This document shows positions 25,188 through 33,940 of a stretch of DNA of 64,000 nucleotides, in pieces. Position numbers and translations under genes: made by a program. Each line of letters begins with the position of its first letter. The stretch's first letter is position 1. The stretch comes from Lysinibacillus sphaericus OT4b.31. GTDB taxonomy: Bacteria; Bacillota; Bacilli; Bacillales_A; Planococcaceae. Location: NCBI RefSeq assembly GCF_000392615.1, contig NZ_KB933398.1:2657757-2721756 (forward strand). Direction: 5' to 3'. The notes under the pieces were generated by a model, which did not search any database, was not told the origin of the DNA, and worked only from the letters and a program-made list of their open reading frames with translations.

Positions 25188-26852
25188 TCACATAGTTTTC
25201 TTCTTAAAAATATACGGTAGCACCTCTAACAACCGTTCACGTGTGATGGGATCTTCATAATTCCATGTAGCATCCATAAAATGAATCTTACCGGGAGTTA
25301 ACTCGACTATAGCCGCGATTTGTGGACAGTGAGCAACTGTTTGCAATTCTTTGCGAGAAGCCAAGATGAAATTGCGTTCTCCAGCATAGTGTTTCATTTG
25401 ATGCTGCTGAATTTCTATCCATGCTTGCCCTTGCTCGATTAGGTGCATCACTTGGGCAGATGGACGAAAGCCAAGTGATTCATACAAGGAGGCAGCCAAT
25501 CCGTTTTGGCCCATAATATAAAATTTTGTACCTAGCTTAAGATAAACAGTAGCCGTCTCCCCAGCAATATAAGCATCTGCTAATTGTCTACGTACCAGTC
25601 TTACTTTGTCCTCATATGTAGTAATCCACTTCTCCGCCGCTTTACTACGTTCAAATAGTTTAGCGATATACCGTAATCGTTCAAATAGTCTAAACTTATT
25701 GTCCAACACAACAGTAGGAGCAATCGCATCTAGTACTTGTAAATCTTGTGCATGATGATGATAGCTAAGCAACACTAACTCAGGCTGCAGCTGTGCTATT
25801 TTATCGGGATCTGCCCAATGTCCAATATTTTGAATATTTTGTAACTTATTGTAATAAATTACATTATCTTTCATAGAGATGGCCGCTCCTATAGGAGATA
25901 TGCCTAGAACTAGTAATTCTCCAAGTGTATATTTGCCATCAGTCACAATACGCGTTGCATTTCTAGGAACAAGAACTTTTCTACCAAGTGAATCGATAAC
26001 TGTTCTTTGCTGAGTATGTAGATGGATATTGGCATATTCACGCGGAGTGTTTCCAGTTAATTTACGAAAGCATCGGCTGAAATAGTATTCATCCTTGAAC
26101 CCAATTTGTCGAGATATTTTGCTCAATGGCTCAGTGGAATTGCAAAGTAGTTTCTTTGCGTGCTTGATACGTAAATGGACCAAATAATCAGTTGGCTTTT
26201 GACCAGTCAATGTTTTAAACTGTTGACTATATTGCCATCTGACCATTCCAGCCATGTTAGCTAGTTGTTCTACTGTCAAGTCTTCATCATAATGCTTTTC
26301 CATATAATGTACAGTATGTTGTATCATTTTTATCTTTTCTTCGTTCTGCAAATGGGCAGCTTGCTCATCTAACTGGACCATCATACTTAGAATAAACTGA
26401 AGTCTACTTTGCATCATTGCCATTTCTGATGCGGACAGAGAGGAACGGAACGGATTCCTCATCTCTGCTTCATTTCCTAATATTTGCTTGACTCGAGAAA
26501 ATAACAGACTATAGGGATAACCACAAAGCAAGGGTGGATGAGCAACCGGATTCATATTCATTCCTTCTACTTCAAAGGTTTCAAAGGTAAAGCGCACAAG
26601 CTCTCCCTCGCCGTTGCTTGATTCCACCGTGTAGCGTTGTACTGGTAAAACTAGAATGCAGCTCCCTTGTCGCAGATCGATTGCAATTTTATCTATGTAC
26701 AGCCGTATGCCAGGACTAAGTGCTATCAATAATGTGCATAAATTTGTTTCATTGTTATTTATTCCCTCATTATGGCTAATCGCTGAGATCGTCTGGTCAA
26801 CTTGAAACCTATCACAGTGTTGTAGCCTAATATACAAGGATGCTAGATTCAT
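25188..26852 (-). CDS. AraC-type regulator fused to siderophore-binding domain (Btr-like)
   Basis: 554 residues: N-terminal sensing region, AraC double helix-turn-helix at about 178-278 (DLTVEQLANMAGM, ISRQIGFKDEYYFSRCFRKL), then a periplasmic-binding-protein-like domain from about 285 to the end (RIVTDGKYTLGELLVLGISP). This is the architecture of Bacillus Btr, which binds ferri-siderophore in the cytoplasm and activates uptake genes. The ATG at 26852 follows ggggag; an upstream TTG overlaps that RBS. A Fur box lies just upstream. It probably controls the adjacent siderophore-binding lipoprotein gene. Confidence 0.9.
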   Translation of the reverse strand: MNLASLYIRLQHCDRFQVDQTISAISHNEGINNNETNLCTLLIALSPGIRLYIDKIAIDLRQGSCILVLPVQRYTVESSNGEGELVRFTFETFEVEGMNMNPVAHPPLLCGYPYSLLFSRVKQILGNEAEMRNPFRSSLSASEMAMMQSRLQFILSMMVQLDEQAAHLQNEEKIKMIQHTVHYMEKHYDEDLTVEQLANMAGMVRWQYSQQFKTLTGQKPTDYLVHLRIKHAKKLLCNSTEPLSKISRQIGFKDEYYFSRCFRKLTGNTPREYANIHLHTQQRTVIDSLGRKVLVPRNATRIVTDGKYTLGELLVLGISPIGAAISMKDNVIYYNKLQNIQNIGHWADPDKIAQLQPELVLLSYHHHAQDLQVLDAIAPTVVLDNKFRLFERLRYIAKLFERSKAAEKWITTYEDKVRLVRRQLADAYIAGETATVYLKLGTKFYIMGQNGLAASLYESLGFRPSAQVMHLIEQGQAWIEIQQHQMKHYAGERNFILASRKELQTVAHCPQIAAIVELTPGKIHFMDATWNYEDPITRERLLEVLPYIFKKKTM

Positions 26853-26870
26853 AAGCAACTCCCCAACTAT

Positions 26871-26885
26871 TGAAAGTGATTATCA
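26871..26885 (-). promoter_or_regulatory. Fur box upstream of the Btr-like gene
   Basis: tgaaagtgattatca fits the 7-1-7 Fur pattern (TGATAATnATTATCA) with two changes; only about 20 bp upstream of the start codon. Confidence 0.75.
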
Positions 26886-27004
26886 TTGTCATTAATATAA
26901 CATATAATGACCCGCTTTCAACTATAGCTCAGCTTTATTAGTTCGAGTATGTGCTATTTTAGAAAACTAACGGTTTAAAGAACTGAGTGGGCAGATACAA
27001 TTTC

Positions 27005-27970
27005 TTACGGCCGTTGCATCCATTGTGGCAGCTCTTTAAACAATTGCTCCAAAGCTAACAAGCCATCTGTATTCCATTCAGCAGAAGCAACGTAAACATT
27101 TCCCTTTTGGACTGCAGGCAGAGTTCCCCATAGCGGGCTTCTTTGTAGCAGTTGGTCAGATTCTGTTTTACTTTCATCATTATCTTGTACAAGTACAAAC
27201 AAATGATCACCAGCAAACTCTGGAATCACCTCCTCTGAAACCTCAACGAAAGATACCCCTTTTTGATCAATAATATTTTTCTGTACTGCTGGCGGGATGG
27301 CAAAGCCGTTCTCTCCATAAATAATGGCACCAAGTGAACGATTACCCATAACATAAAGCGTTTTACCTAACTGGTAGAAAACTGTTGCTGACTCCCCTTC
27401 TGCTAATTGAAGCTTATCAAACATTTCTTGCGACTGTGTTTCAAACTTAGCAATCAATTGAGCTGCCTCTTTCTGTTGGCCAAAGATATTTCCCATTTCC
27501 TTTATACGTTCTGCATAAGGAAGAGCTGGGTTGAAGGGGATAGTAGGAGCAATTTTCGACAATGCCTCATTTTGCTCTGCATCAGCATTGTAATAACTAT
27601 TAATAATCAGATCCGGTTTTAAAGTTAGAATCATCTCTAAGTCACCTGGATGTCCAACATCAACTATTCCTTCCGTTTTGCCTTCATAGTAACTATGATT
27701 AGCATGGATAAGATTACTACCAACGATTGGAATATCCATCACCAAGAAATCGCCAAGCGTCGGACCAATATAAACGACCCGTTTGGGATGTGCAGGTATT
27801 TTAACTTGTTCACCTTTAATCGTTGTATACTGTATTGTTTTCTCGCTTTCCTCTTTCTGTTCATCAGACACGTTGCTATTAACATTAGAAGTACTGCATG
27901 CTGATAATATCACCAACAGGAGAAAGCTCCCTGCCCATAGTATAATTTGCTTTCCACGATGTTTCTTCAC
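27005..27970 (-). CDS. Siderophore ABC transporter substrate-binding lipoprotein
   Basis: 321 residues, FepB/FhuD class III binding protein. Signal peptide with lipobox ILSAC, then the binding domain starting IKGEQVKIPAHPKRVVYIGP. A GTG start at 27970 with RBS aaagggg is preferred; the frame continues upstream through the Fur box and is not credible there. No permease or ATPase gene is next to it, so it must use a transporter encoded elsewhere. Paired with the Btr-like regulator, and both have Fur boxes, indicating iron-starvation expression. Confidence 0.9.
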   Translation of the reverse strand: MKKHRGKQIILWAGSFLLLVILSACSTSNVNSNVSDEQKEESEKTIQYTTIKGEQVKIPAHPKRVVYIGPTLGDFLVMDIPIVGSNLIHANHSYYEGKTEGIVDVGHPGDLEMILTLKPDLIINSYYNADAEQNEALSKIAPTIPFNPALPYAERIKEMGNIFGQQKEAAQLIAKFETQSQEMFDKLQLAEGESATVFYQLGKTLYVMGNRSLGAIIYGENGFAIPPAVQKNIIDQKGVSFVEVSEEVIPEFAGDHLFVLVQDNDESKTESDQLLQRSPLWGTLPAVQKGNVYVASAEWNTDGLLALEQLFKELPQWMQRP

Positions 27971-28001
27971 ACTTGTTGCCCCTTTCCTTCTTGCCTTTAA
28001 T

Positions 28002-28016
28002 TGAAAATGATTATCA
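28002..28016 (-). promoter_or_regulatory. Fur box upstream of the siderophore-binding lipoprotein
   Basis: tgaaaatgattatca has one mismatch to the 7-1-7 Fur consensus, about 32 bp before the GTG start. Confidence 0.82.
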
Positions 28017-28318
28017 TTTACGGCATTATTATAGCTTGTGCGAAAAGAGGAAACAATGGAAAAAACGCAACGATTTATTTGGATAAATGTCAATGGCATC
28101 AATAGAAAAAGTTTCAGTTTGTCCAGTATTAAAATATTTAACAGCTATCGATGTCATTCTAGGTGTCTTCCATCTTTAATGTCATAGAAACTCTCACATG
28201 AAAAGTGAATAATTCACAAATTAGATGCGTTATCTATTAAATTTTGAATTTAATTTAATTCTTTTCTTCTTTTAGTAAGTCTCTGTTTAGCATTCGCCAT
28301 CATTTCCTCCCAAACAAA

Positions 28319-28358
28319 AAACATCCGTTCGCTTATTTCATTTATAAGCAAACAGATG
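28319..28358 (-). terminator. Hairpin terminator in the 28-28.6 kb gap
   Basis: catctgtttgcttat pairs with ataagcgaacggatg (two T-G wobbles), then T6 on the minus strand. No gene ends directly upstream of it; the gap 28025-28566 otherwise contains only short decayed-looking sequence. Confidence 0.7.
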
Positions 28359-28566
28359 CAAATTACACATATATTTAAACAACTATTTTATTTTTAAACA
28401 ACTTTATTATCTCTTAACAATAACACTGTTACTGACTAACCGTAAAAGGTCATGAGCCAATTCTAGGCTGTAGCGTTTGATCACGCTGCAGCTTCTTTTT
28501 GATGTATAAATTAACAAATTGTGTACAGAATAATTATTGCCATGAGATTTTCTCCACTGATTTGAG

Positions 28567-28599
28567 GCCGCAGCCACTTCCCTCGTTGCGGCTTTTTTT
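28567..28599 (+). terminator. Terminator upstream of the zinc-ribbon gene
   Basis: gccgca...tgcggc followed by T7. Confidence 0.75.
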
Positions 28600-28638
28600 A
28601 TGTTACAATTCACATAAAATACATATTGAGGTGATTTT

Positions 28639-28839
28639 ATGGAGAATGATAAATTAATTTGTAAGGCTTGTGGTAACGATTCCTTTGCAACTGGTCAAAT
28701 TGGCAGTATAACTAGTGAAGGTAACGTTAGACCTATAGGTTCTATAATTGCTGCTGGGTCCCCACTTATTTTAACATTTTGCAAAAAATGTGGTGAAGCA
28801 GCTTCAACCAAAGTAGCCAAACCCGAAAAATTCAAATAA
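28639..28839 (+). CDS. 66-residue double zinc-knuckle protein
   Basis: Two CxxC pairs (ICKACGN near the N-terminus and FCKKCGEA near the C-terminus) bracket a Gly/Ile-rich middle, so it is probably a single zinc-ribbon domain. RBS gaggtga upstream. Followed by a clear terminator. Such small proteins are common in Bacillales; role unknown. Confidence 0.8.
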   Translation: MENDKLICKACGNDSFATGQIGSITSEGNVRPIGSIIAAGSPLILTFCKKCGEAASTKVAKPEKFK

Positions 28840-28855
28840 TCCCGTAGTTTTGTTT

Positions 28856-28883
28856 AGGGTCACTTTTAACCGAGTGACCCTTT
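28856..28883 (+). terminator. Terminator after the zinc-ribbon gene
   Basis: agggtcact pairs with agtgaccct, then a T-rich end. A second, independent hairpin (aaaaggtattcgg / ccgaatacctttt) follows at 28895-28932. Confidence 0.82.
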
Positions 28884-29019
28884 AGATTGACGCCAAAAGG
28901 TATTCGGAACGTGATTATGCCGAATACCTTTTGAAATGTTATCAGAAATAGTAGTGACAAATAACCGCTATTAACGACAGTAGTTCGCTACGAGCAACTA
29001 TTTTCTGCCGTTTTTAAAC

Positions 29020-29213
29020 TTTACCATGAATTAGCTAGCTTCTTTAAATTCATGGCAGTCATGGACAATTAAGGTTGTCCAACGCATACCATGCTTTTCT
29101 TTCGCATCCGCACATATACGTTCAATCGTTTCTTTTAGAAGTGCATAGATCTGTTTCATGTCACATTGATGACGTAAAAGATTCCACATGATGCGACCAA
29201 ATAGGACGTCCAA
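29020..29213 (-). pseudogene. IS1182-family transposase C-terminal relic
   Basis: KETIERICADAKEKHGMRWT on the minus strand is the conserved C-terminal block of IS1182-type transposases. After RWTTL the frame shifts and the expected end (AMNLKKLA) continues in another frame. Only the last 60-70 codons remain and no ends are visible. Confidence 0.75.
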
Positions 29214-29310
29214 TGATTTTCCGATAGCAGCATTTCTAATTGATGTCGTTCATTATTACTATTTTTCATCATCCTTATCCATCACCTCAATCATTTATAG
29301 ACGTACACGA

Positions 29311-29425
29311 GTTGGTTGGAGCACAGGCGGCGACTTCTGCGGGAATAGCATGAGCTGAAGCCCCGCAAGAGCTTAGCGACGAGGAGACTGAAGCCGTGCC
29401 CGCGAAAAGCGTCCGCCGTAACGGA
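29311..29425. repeat. GC-rich Bacillales intergenic repeat
   Basis: cggcgacttctgcgggaata ... aagccccgcaagagcttagc ... gtgcccgcgaaaagcgtccg. Much more GC-rich than its surroundings and with internal dyads; this repeat family is familiar from Lysinibacillus-like genomes. Not coding. Confidence 0.7.
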
Positions 29426-29453
29426 AATCAACGGCTTCATATAGATACTTCTC

Positions 29454-30959
29454 TTATTTCATCTTTAGCTCATTTTTTTTAGTAAAAATAAGCAATAATC
29501 CAAACAGATAATAAATAACACTTGTCACTATGACACTATAAAATAACACAGAGATTGAAGTCGGCCCCCATACTTTAATAAATTCCCAAGGCAATCCGTC
29601 GAATAAAATCTTTGGGAACAGTATCAAGAGTGTCAAAATGGCAGCTACAATTAACGAATGTATGGAAAGTAGAAAAATCCTCTTTGCGCTTAAAGATACT
29701 CTAATGCGTTGCTTTCTATAAAATTTTCTCGCGATTCTTAGCGAAAAAATGCTGAAAAATGCACCGAAACCAAAGATCGTAATACAAATGATGGTCACGA
29801 TTTTATCCAATTTTTGATAGCTGTCGGAATGATTATTGTTAACATTTCCCCCTTCCCATAAATCCATCACGCCTTGACCTATAGCTGTTGTAAAGCTCGT
29901 ATTCATATTGGACAGTATGGCTACGCCTAATTGTTCATCAGGCTGCATGATGAAATACGAGGTAAATGTTGGATTTTCTCCGGCATGGAGGATATATTGT
30001 TTTTCGTCTTTTTCCATAACGCCCCAGCCACTAGCATAGTATGTATCCTTATCGAAAGGCTCTACTGATTGATCAGGGATATGCGATTCTTGAATGATTT
30101 TTTTGCCAATAGGATAAATTTGGCTGATTCCTAACTGTAAGTTCAGCCATTTTGCGATATCATTCGTATTGCTGACAATATACCCAGCTGGTACATTTCC
30201 ACGATAAATCGGTGGCGTGTATGTTTGCTCCCGCATAAACCCTCTTTTATAACCGGTTGCCATTTCTGTTGAATTCACTTGTTGAAGCCCAACAAAGGAA
30301 TCATTCATATCGACTGGCTCTAAAATCTGCTGTTTTATATACATTTCATAGGGCTGTTTTGTTATTTTCTCAATAACAAGACCCAATACATCGTAATTAA
30401 TTGTTGCGTATTCAAATGAACTGCCAGGTTTACGATTTAATTGTTGATTTAGTAATGTTTTCACAGTCAACTCAATAGCGTTATCCGCTGTACTTTTAGG
30501 GATACGAGCTATAGTGTTAGAAGCTATCCCACTCGTATGGTAAAGTAACTGATTGATAGTAACCGTCTGCACATCCCCATTATATTTTAGCTCTAACCAA
30601 GGAATATACTTTCGGACATCGTCAGTTCGTGTTAACAAACCTTCCTTTTCCAATTGCAGAATGGCTAGCCCTGTAAATGCTTTCGTCGTGGATCCTATTT
30701 CAAACAATGTATTAGAAGTGACGGGTGTTTTTTCCTTTACATCAGCGTATCCGAAGCCTTTTTGATAGACCGTTTTCCCCTTCTCTACAATAACTAATGA
30801 TAATCCTGGAATTTTACTAATGGCTCTTTGCTCTTCAACAAATTGTTCAATCTTTTGAATTTTTTCTTTCGAGTCCGCGTACGCTATTTTTGGTAATAAT
30901 CCATTAAATATTAGAATCATAGCAAGCATAAACATAAACATTTTTAATGATGATTTCAT
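29454..30959 (-). CDS. Serine hydrolase (beta-lactamase/class C PBP-like) with membrane tail
   Basis: 501 residues: signal peptide (MLAMILIFNGLLPKIAYA), a beta-lactamase-like domain with S-x-x-K in EIGSTTKAF, a Tyr-centred motif in FEYATINYDVLG and HAGEN in place of the KTG box, then four C-terminal membrane helices (IICITIFGFGAFFSIFSL onward). Relatives are esterases or D-amino-acid peptidases, often self-resistance or cell-wall proteins. ATG at 30959 has RBS aaaggag; a longer frame to 31097 has none. About 2.2 kb downstream of the biosynthetic cluster, on the same strand, but separate. Confidence 0.87.
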   Translation of the reverse strand: MKSSLKMFMFMLAMILIFNGLLPKIAYADSKEKIQKIEQFVEEQRAISKIPGLSLVIVEKGKTVYQKGFGYADVKEKTPVTSNTLFEIGSTTKAFTGLAILQLEKEGLLTRTDDVRKYIPWLELKYNGDVQTVTINQLLYHTSGIASNTIARIPKSTADNAIELTVKTLLNQQLNRKPGSSFEYATINYDVLGLVIEKITKQPYEMYIKQQILEPVDMNDSFVGLQQVNSTEMATGYKRGFMREQTYTPPIYRGNVPAGYIVSNTNDIAKWLNLQLGISQIYPIGKKIIQESHIPDQSVEPFDKDTYYASGWGVMEKDEKQYILHAGENPTFTSYFIMQPDEQLGVAILSNMNTSFTTAIGQGVMDLWEGGNVNNNHSDSYQKLDKIVTIICITIFGFGAFFSIFSLRIARKFYRKQRIRVSLSAKRIFLLSIHSLIVAAILTLLILFPKILFDGLPWEFIKVWGPTSISVLFYSVIVTSVIYYLFGLLLIFTKKNELKMK

Positions 30960-31185
30960 TTTAGTTTCTCCTTTGGATTTACACGTTTCAACTAAGTATT
31001 GCTGGTTACAAGAAAAAAATTTCTTACAACATCGTTTAATATAACAAGCAAATAATACCGAAACCATCGTTTTACATGACCAAAAACGATACAACATGAC
31101 AATTTTGTCACATAATGTTGTTCTGTTATCCTGTAGTTAATTCAATTTGTATAATGGCATCACTTTTCATTTCAAAGATAGAAAG

Positions 31186-31470
31186 CAGGTAAGAATCGTT
31201 TCAAGGAAAAAGTATCGTCTGAAGAGATAAGAAAAAATATTATAGCGGAAGGAAAAAAAGAAATAAGAGAAACATACGAAGAAGGTTTAAAACAGGTTAT
31301 TGATATTTATCGCCTATCAGAATTTTTATCGAAAAAACGTAAGTGTTTGGAAAAAATCAGAGACAAATAGCAAGATTACCTTGACAGAAGATTCAATAAG
31401 TAAGATAAATGTTCATGTACATAAAATTAATCCTGGTCGTAAAACATTCGATGAAACACTTGATAAATAG
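31186..31470 (+). pseudogene. Plus-strand gene relic
   Basis: A frame without a start codon reads NRFKEKVSSEEIRKNIIAEG ... YRLSEFLSKKRKCLEKI, then a stop; a second frame continues KITLTEDSISKINVHVHKIN to a stop near 31470. Lysine/glutamate-rich and protein-like, probably two pieces of one broken gene. Family not recognised. Confidence 0.35.
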
Positions 31471-31480
31471 CTATAAAAAG

Positions 31481-31518
31481 ACCGAGTACTCATAAATTAT
31501 AAGTACTCGGTTTTTTTA
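31481..31518. terminator. Terminator overlapping the 3' end of the 61-residue gene
   Basis: accgagtact pairs perfectly with agtactcggt, followed by T7 on the plus strand and A5 on the other side. Confidence 0.88.
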
Positions 31519-31675
31519 CTTCATTGGATGTCTTTAATGTTTTATCAATATCCTCAATCAACCTGTCCACTTGTTCTTTTGTAATTTTAATTACATATAA
31601 CTCTGTGCTTTCCCCATTATGACGTCGCTTCTGGTGTTCGGGATATTGATATTCAATTATCGTATCTTTCTCCAT
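31490..31675 (-). CDS. 61-residue hypothetical protein
   Basis: ATG 31675 with RBS agaggtga. Charged protein (MEKDTIIEYQYPEHQKRRH ... ELYVIKITKEQVDRLIEDID). The last codons lie inside the terminator stem-loop. Family not recognised. Confidence 0.6.
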   Translation of the reverse strand: MEKDTIIEYQYPEHQKRRHNGESTELYVIKITKEQVDRLIEDIDKTLKTSNEVKKPSTYNL

Positions 31676-31957
31676 AAAATCACCTCTAAAAGCTATGTTC
31701 AATATAAAGTATAACAAACTTTCAATAAAAAGGAAATTAACTAAATAGTTTTTCCTTCTCAAAAACAGAAAAAGAAAACGAATAAAAATCTTATTAATCA
31801 GTTGAAAGGAAAAAAGTAGTTGAGCAAGTAGATTACGTTTGAATATAAGGTTAAACTTATATGATTACCAATGATGCTCGATTTCAACAAAGTAACGAAT
31901 ATACAGGGATAAAAGCCCATTCGCTACATTAAATGACCGATCAGTAGACTTTAATGC

Positions 31958-32461
31958 TTAAGAATATAGTTTCATTATTTGTTCATTCATCAGCATATTA
32001 TTATCTGCTAAATCAATGAAATATGGTAATTGCCATTTTTGAGTAGTTACTGCTTGCTTATTGGTTGGTTCATCCCAACTTGGATAGACTCTGATTGCCA
32101 TCTTGCCCTTTTTATCTTTTGTTTTTAGAATACCTTTTTTCATCAGAAGTTCTTTTGGGAAAACAAATTGACCGACCTTTTTATTTTTAAAGGTAGTGAT
32201 AACTAGTAAGTCTGGGAAGTCTTTATAATGATATGCTTGATTTTTATTGCCGTCATCCTTCTCCCAAAAAGCGACAAATTGTCCGATTTTGGTTGGCGTT
32301 ATTTTGGCAACCCTAAAGCGAATTGTTTTCAAATTTAAAGTGAATTTCCCTGCCCCATATTCTGAATTTTGTTGTTCTTCTTGAATATTGCTGATCATTA
32401 GGTTATTTGGTTCGTATATCTTATTATTTGTAAAAGTTACTGCATCATAAAATCTGCTCAT
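31958..32461 (-). CDS. MepB-family protein
   Basis: 167 residues, MSRFYDAVTFTNNKIYEPNN start after RBS aaaggag. The body (GKFTLNLKTIRFRVAKITPT, VGQFVFPKELL, MAIRVYPSWDEP) matches the MepB family, first seen beside the mepA multidrug efflux gene in Staphylococcus; its activity is unknown. No efflux gene is adjacent here. Confidence 0.85.
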   Translation of the reverse strand: MSRFYDAVTFTNNKIYEPNNLMISNIQEEQQNSEYGAGKFTLNLKTIRFRVAKITPTKIGQFVAFWEKDDGNKNQAYHYKDFPDLLVITTFKNKKVGQFVFPKELLMKKGILKTKDKKGKMAIRVYPSWDEPTNKQAVTTQKWQLPYFIDLADNNMLMNEQIMKLYS

Positions 32462-32652
32462 GGTGTCTTTCTCCTTTGTTAATAGTACAAGACAGGGCCT
32501 TCTCTTACGTTCAAAAAAGCACCGCAAACTACTAGTATACTATAATACTGTTAGTTCACGGTACTGTGATTCACCGTATCTAACGCTCACTATACTTAAA
32601 CTGTCAGCTGCTATTTTGCCCTTAAAATTATCCATAATTTAACATTTTTAAA

Positions 32653-32680
32653 AAGGCCACTTCCATTTAGAAAGTGACCC
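32653..32680 (-). terminator. Terminator downstream of the uvrX relic
   Basis: ggtcactt...aagtggcc (one T-G pair) followed by T5 on the minus strand. Confidence 0.6.
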
Positions 32681-32799
32681 AAAACAGGAGAGTTTTTTTG
32701 TAAGGCTAGATTAGCTTTACACTACTATTACTATGCGATGAAAGCTATTTTTGACTAGCCTTTTGTCTGAGCAATAGATTTTAAAAATAAAAAAGTAGA

Positions 32800-32945
32800 A
32801 ACAAGCATCGAGATCTAATGCTAGTTTAGCCATCAACATGTTTGGTCCCATGCCAACCGCAGACGGAATGCGAAATTGAGAATAAATTAGCATTTTGAAT
32901 TTCCTTTGCTGCCTGTTCAGGTGAACCCCAAAGGCTTTGCTGTAT
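32800..32945 (-). pseudogene. uvrX-like DNA polymerase relic
   Basis: The minus strand reads QSLWGSPEQAAKEIQNA, shifts frame, then FRIPSAVGMGPNMLMAKLAL and DLDA. This is the same block as NLWGSPEETAKEIQ ... VPSAVGMGPNMLIAKLALDL in the intact uvrX at 60411-61670. Both ends are missing. Same orientation as the intact copy, on the other side of the biosynthetic cluster. Confidence 0.85.
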
Positions 32946-33033
32946 GTACTCCTTTTGTTGTGTAACATTAAAAAAACAATCTAAACACCCATCATAAAAA
33001 TCGAGGGCACTGAAAAAGTCCGAAATTAAATTT

Positions 33034-33079
33034 AAGCAGTGAAAAGTTCGATTGAATCGAACTTTTCACTGCTTTTTAT
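33034..33079. terminator. Long hairpin at the 3' end of the biosynthetic cluster
   Basis: A perfect 19-bp stem (33034-33052 with 33056-33074) and a 3-base loop. The T tract is better on the plus strand (gctttttatt) than the minus, but it is the first strong hairpin after the last cluster gene. The nearby gcactgaaaaagtc may be an IS end. Confidence 0.65.
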
Positions 33080-33170
33080 TATATGGTTCTAAGTCAAATG
33101 TTTCATTTTTGAGGCACCCCTACTGAGAGATGAATAGTTCTATTATTTATATTCGCTATTTAGTTAAATG

Positions 33171-33926
33171 CTATTTTTTTACTGCTTCATACGTAAATAC
33201 CTCAGAATCATTCGTTGGATATTTATTATATTCGTAATCTGAAGAAATCGTAACATCTTTAAATCCAATATCTTGTAAAATAGCTCGAAACTCTTCTACT
33301 CCATACCACTTTAATGGGAAGATTTCTAACTCAGTGTCAATTAGTTTAGTATTTTGCCATTTCTGATATTTATTATGCGTAGTAGTAAATTGATTAATGT
33401 AATCCACATCCACTAATACTTCTTCCAAAGTTATAGAGTCACCGTCTTGATTCTTTAATACTCTAGTCGCAAGATAACCTTTCTCAAACGACTCGGGAAG
33501 GAAAGTATCCACTATTAAACGGCCTCCATCCTCTAAGTGATCGTAAAAGCACTTTAAAGCATTTAAAGAATCTTCTCTTTGATGCATTAATAGGAATGAT
33601 CCAGTCGGAATAATAATTGCTTCATATTTTTGTTCCAATGTAAAATTGCACATATTTAATGAATATAGATTTGGTGAAAGCTCTCTTTCCGCACAATTCT
33701 TTTTACATAAACTTAACATGTCATCGGAAAGATCAAAACCTTCAATGTTTAGCCCTTTTTGCAGTAGAGGTATTAAGATACGTCCATTACCAACAGCAGG
33801 CTCTAATATTCTTCCCTTAACACCTTCTAACCTTTTTAGATAATACTCTACATCACCAAATGATTTACCAATATATTTATCTATATCGTATACTTCTGTG
33901 GATAACCTTCCGTAAAAACTAATCAT
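33171..33926 (-). CDS. SAM-dependent methyltransferase (class I), cluster tailoring enzyme
   Basis: 251 residues. Motif I is RILEPAVGNGRI at about 39-50, with the acidic ribose-binding position in GFDLSDDML, and motif IV-like IIIPTGSFLL. Last gene of the biosynthetic operon, 14 bp after kamA, with RBS aggag before ATG 33926. It is separate from the methyltransferase embedded in the first megasynthase, so two different methylations are possible. The acceptor atom (N, O or C) cannot be told from sequence. Confidence 0.87.
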   Translation of the reverse strand: MISFYGRLSTEVYDIDKYIGKSFGDVEYYLKRLEGVKGRILEPAVGNGRILIPLLQKGLNIEGFDLSDDMLSLCKKNCAERELSPNLYSLNMCNFTLEQKYEAIIIPTGSFLLMHQREDSLNALKCFYDHLEDGGRLIVDTFLPESFEKGYLATRVLKNQDGDSITLEEVLVDVDYINQFTTTHNKYQKWQNTKLIDTELEIFPLKWYGVEEFRAILQDIGFKDVTISSDYEYNKYPTNDSEVFTYEAVKK

Positions 33927-33940
33927 CTCTATTCTCCTAA

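Noticed and set aside
28255-28312. Minus-strand mini-ORF of about 16 codons with perfect RBS (gggaggaaatgatg)
   Set aside because: Product MANAKQRLTKRRKELN is too short to support without conservation data; possibly a relic or leader.
29454-30959. Serine hydrolase as part of the biosynthetic cluster (resistance or prodrug peptidase)
   Set aside because: 2.2 kb from the cluster end with four unrelated genes or relics and terminators between; motif set (HAGEN) does not identify a ClbP-type peptidase.
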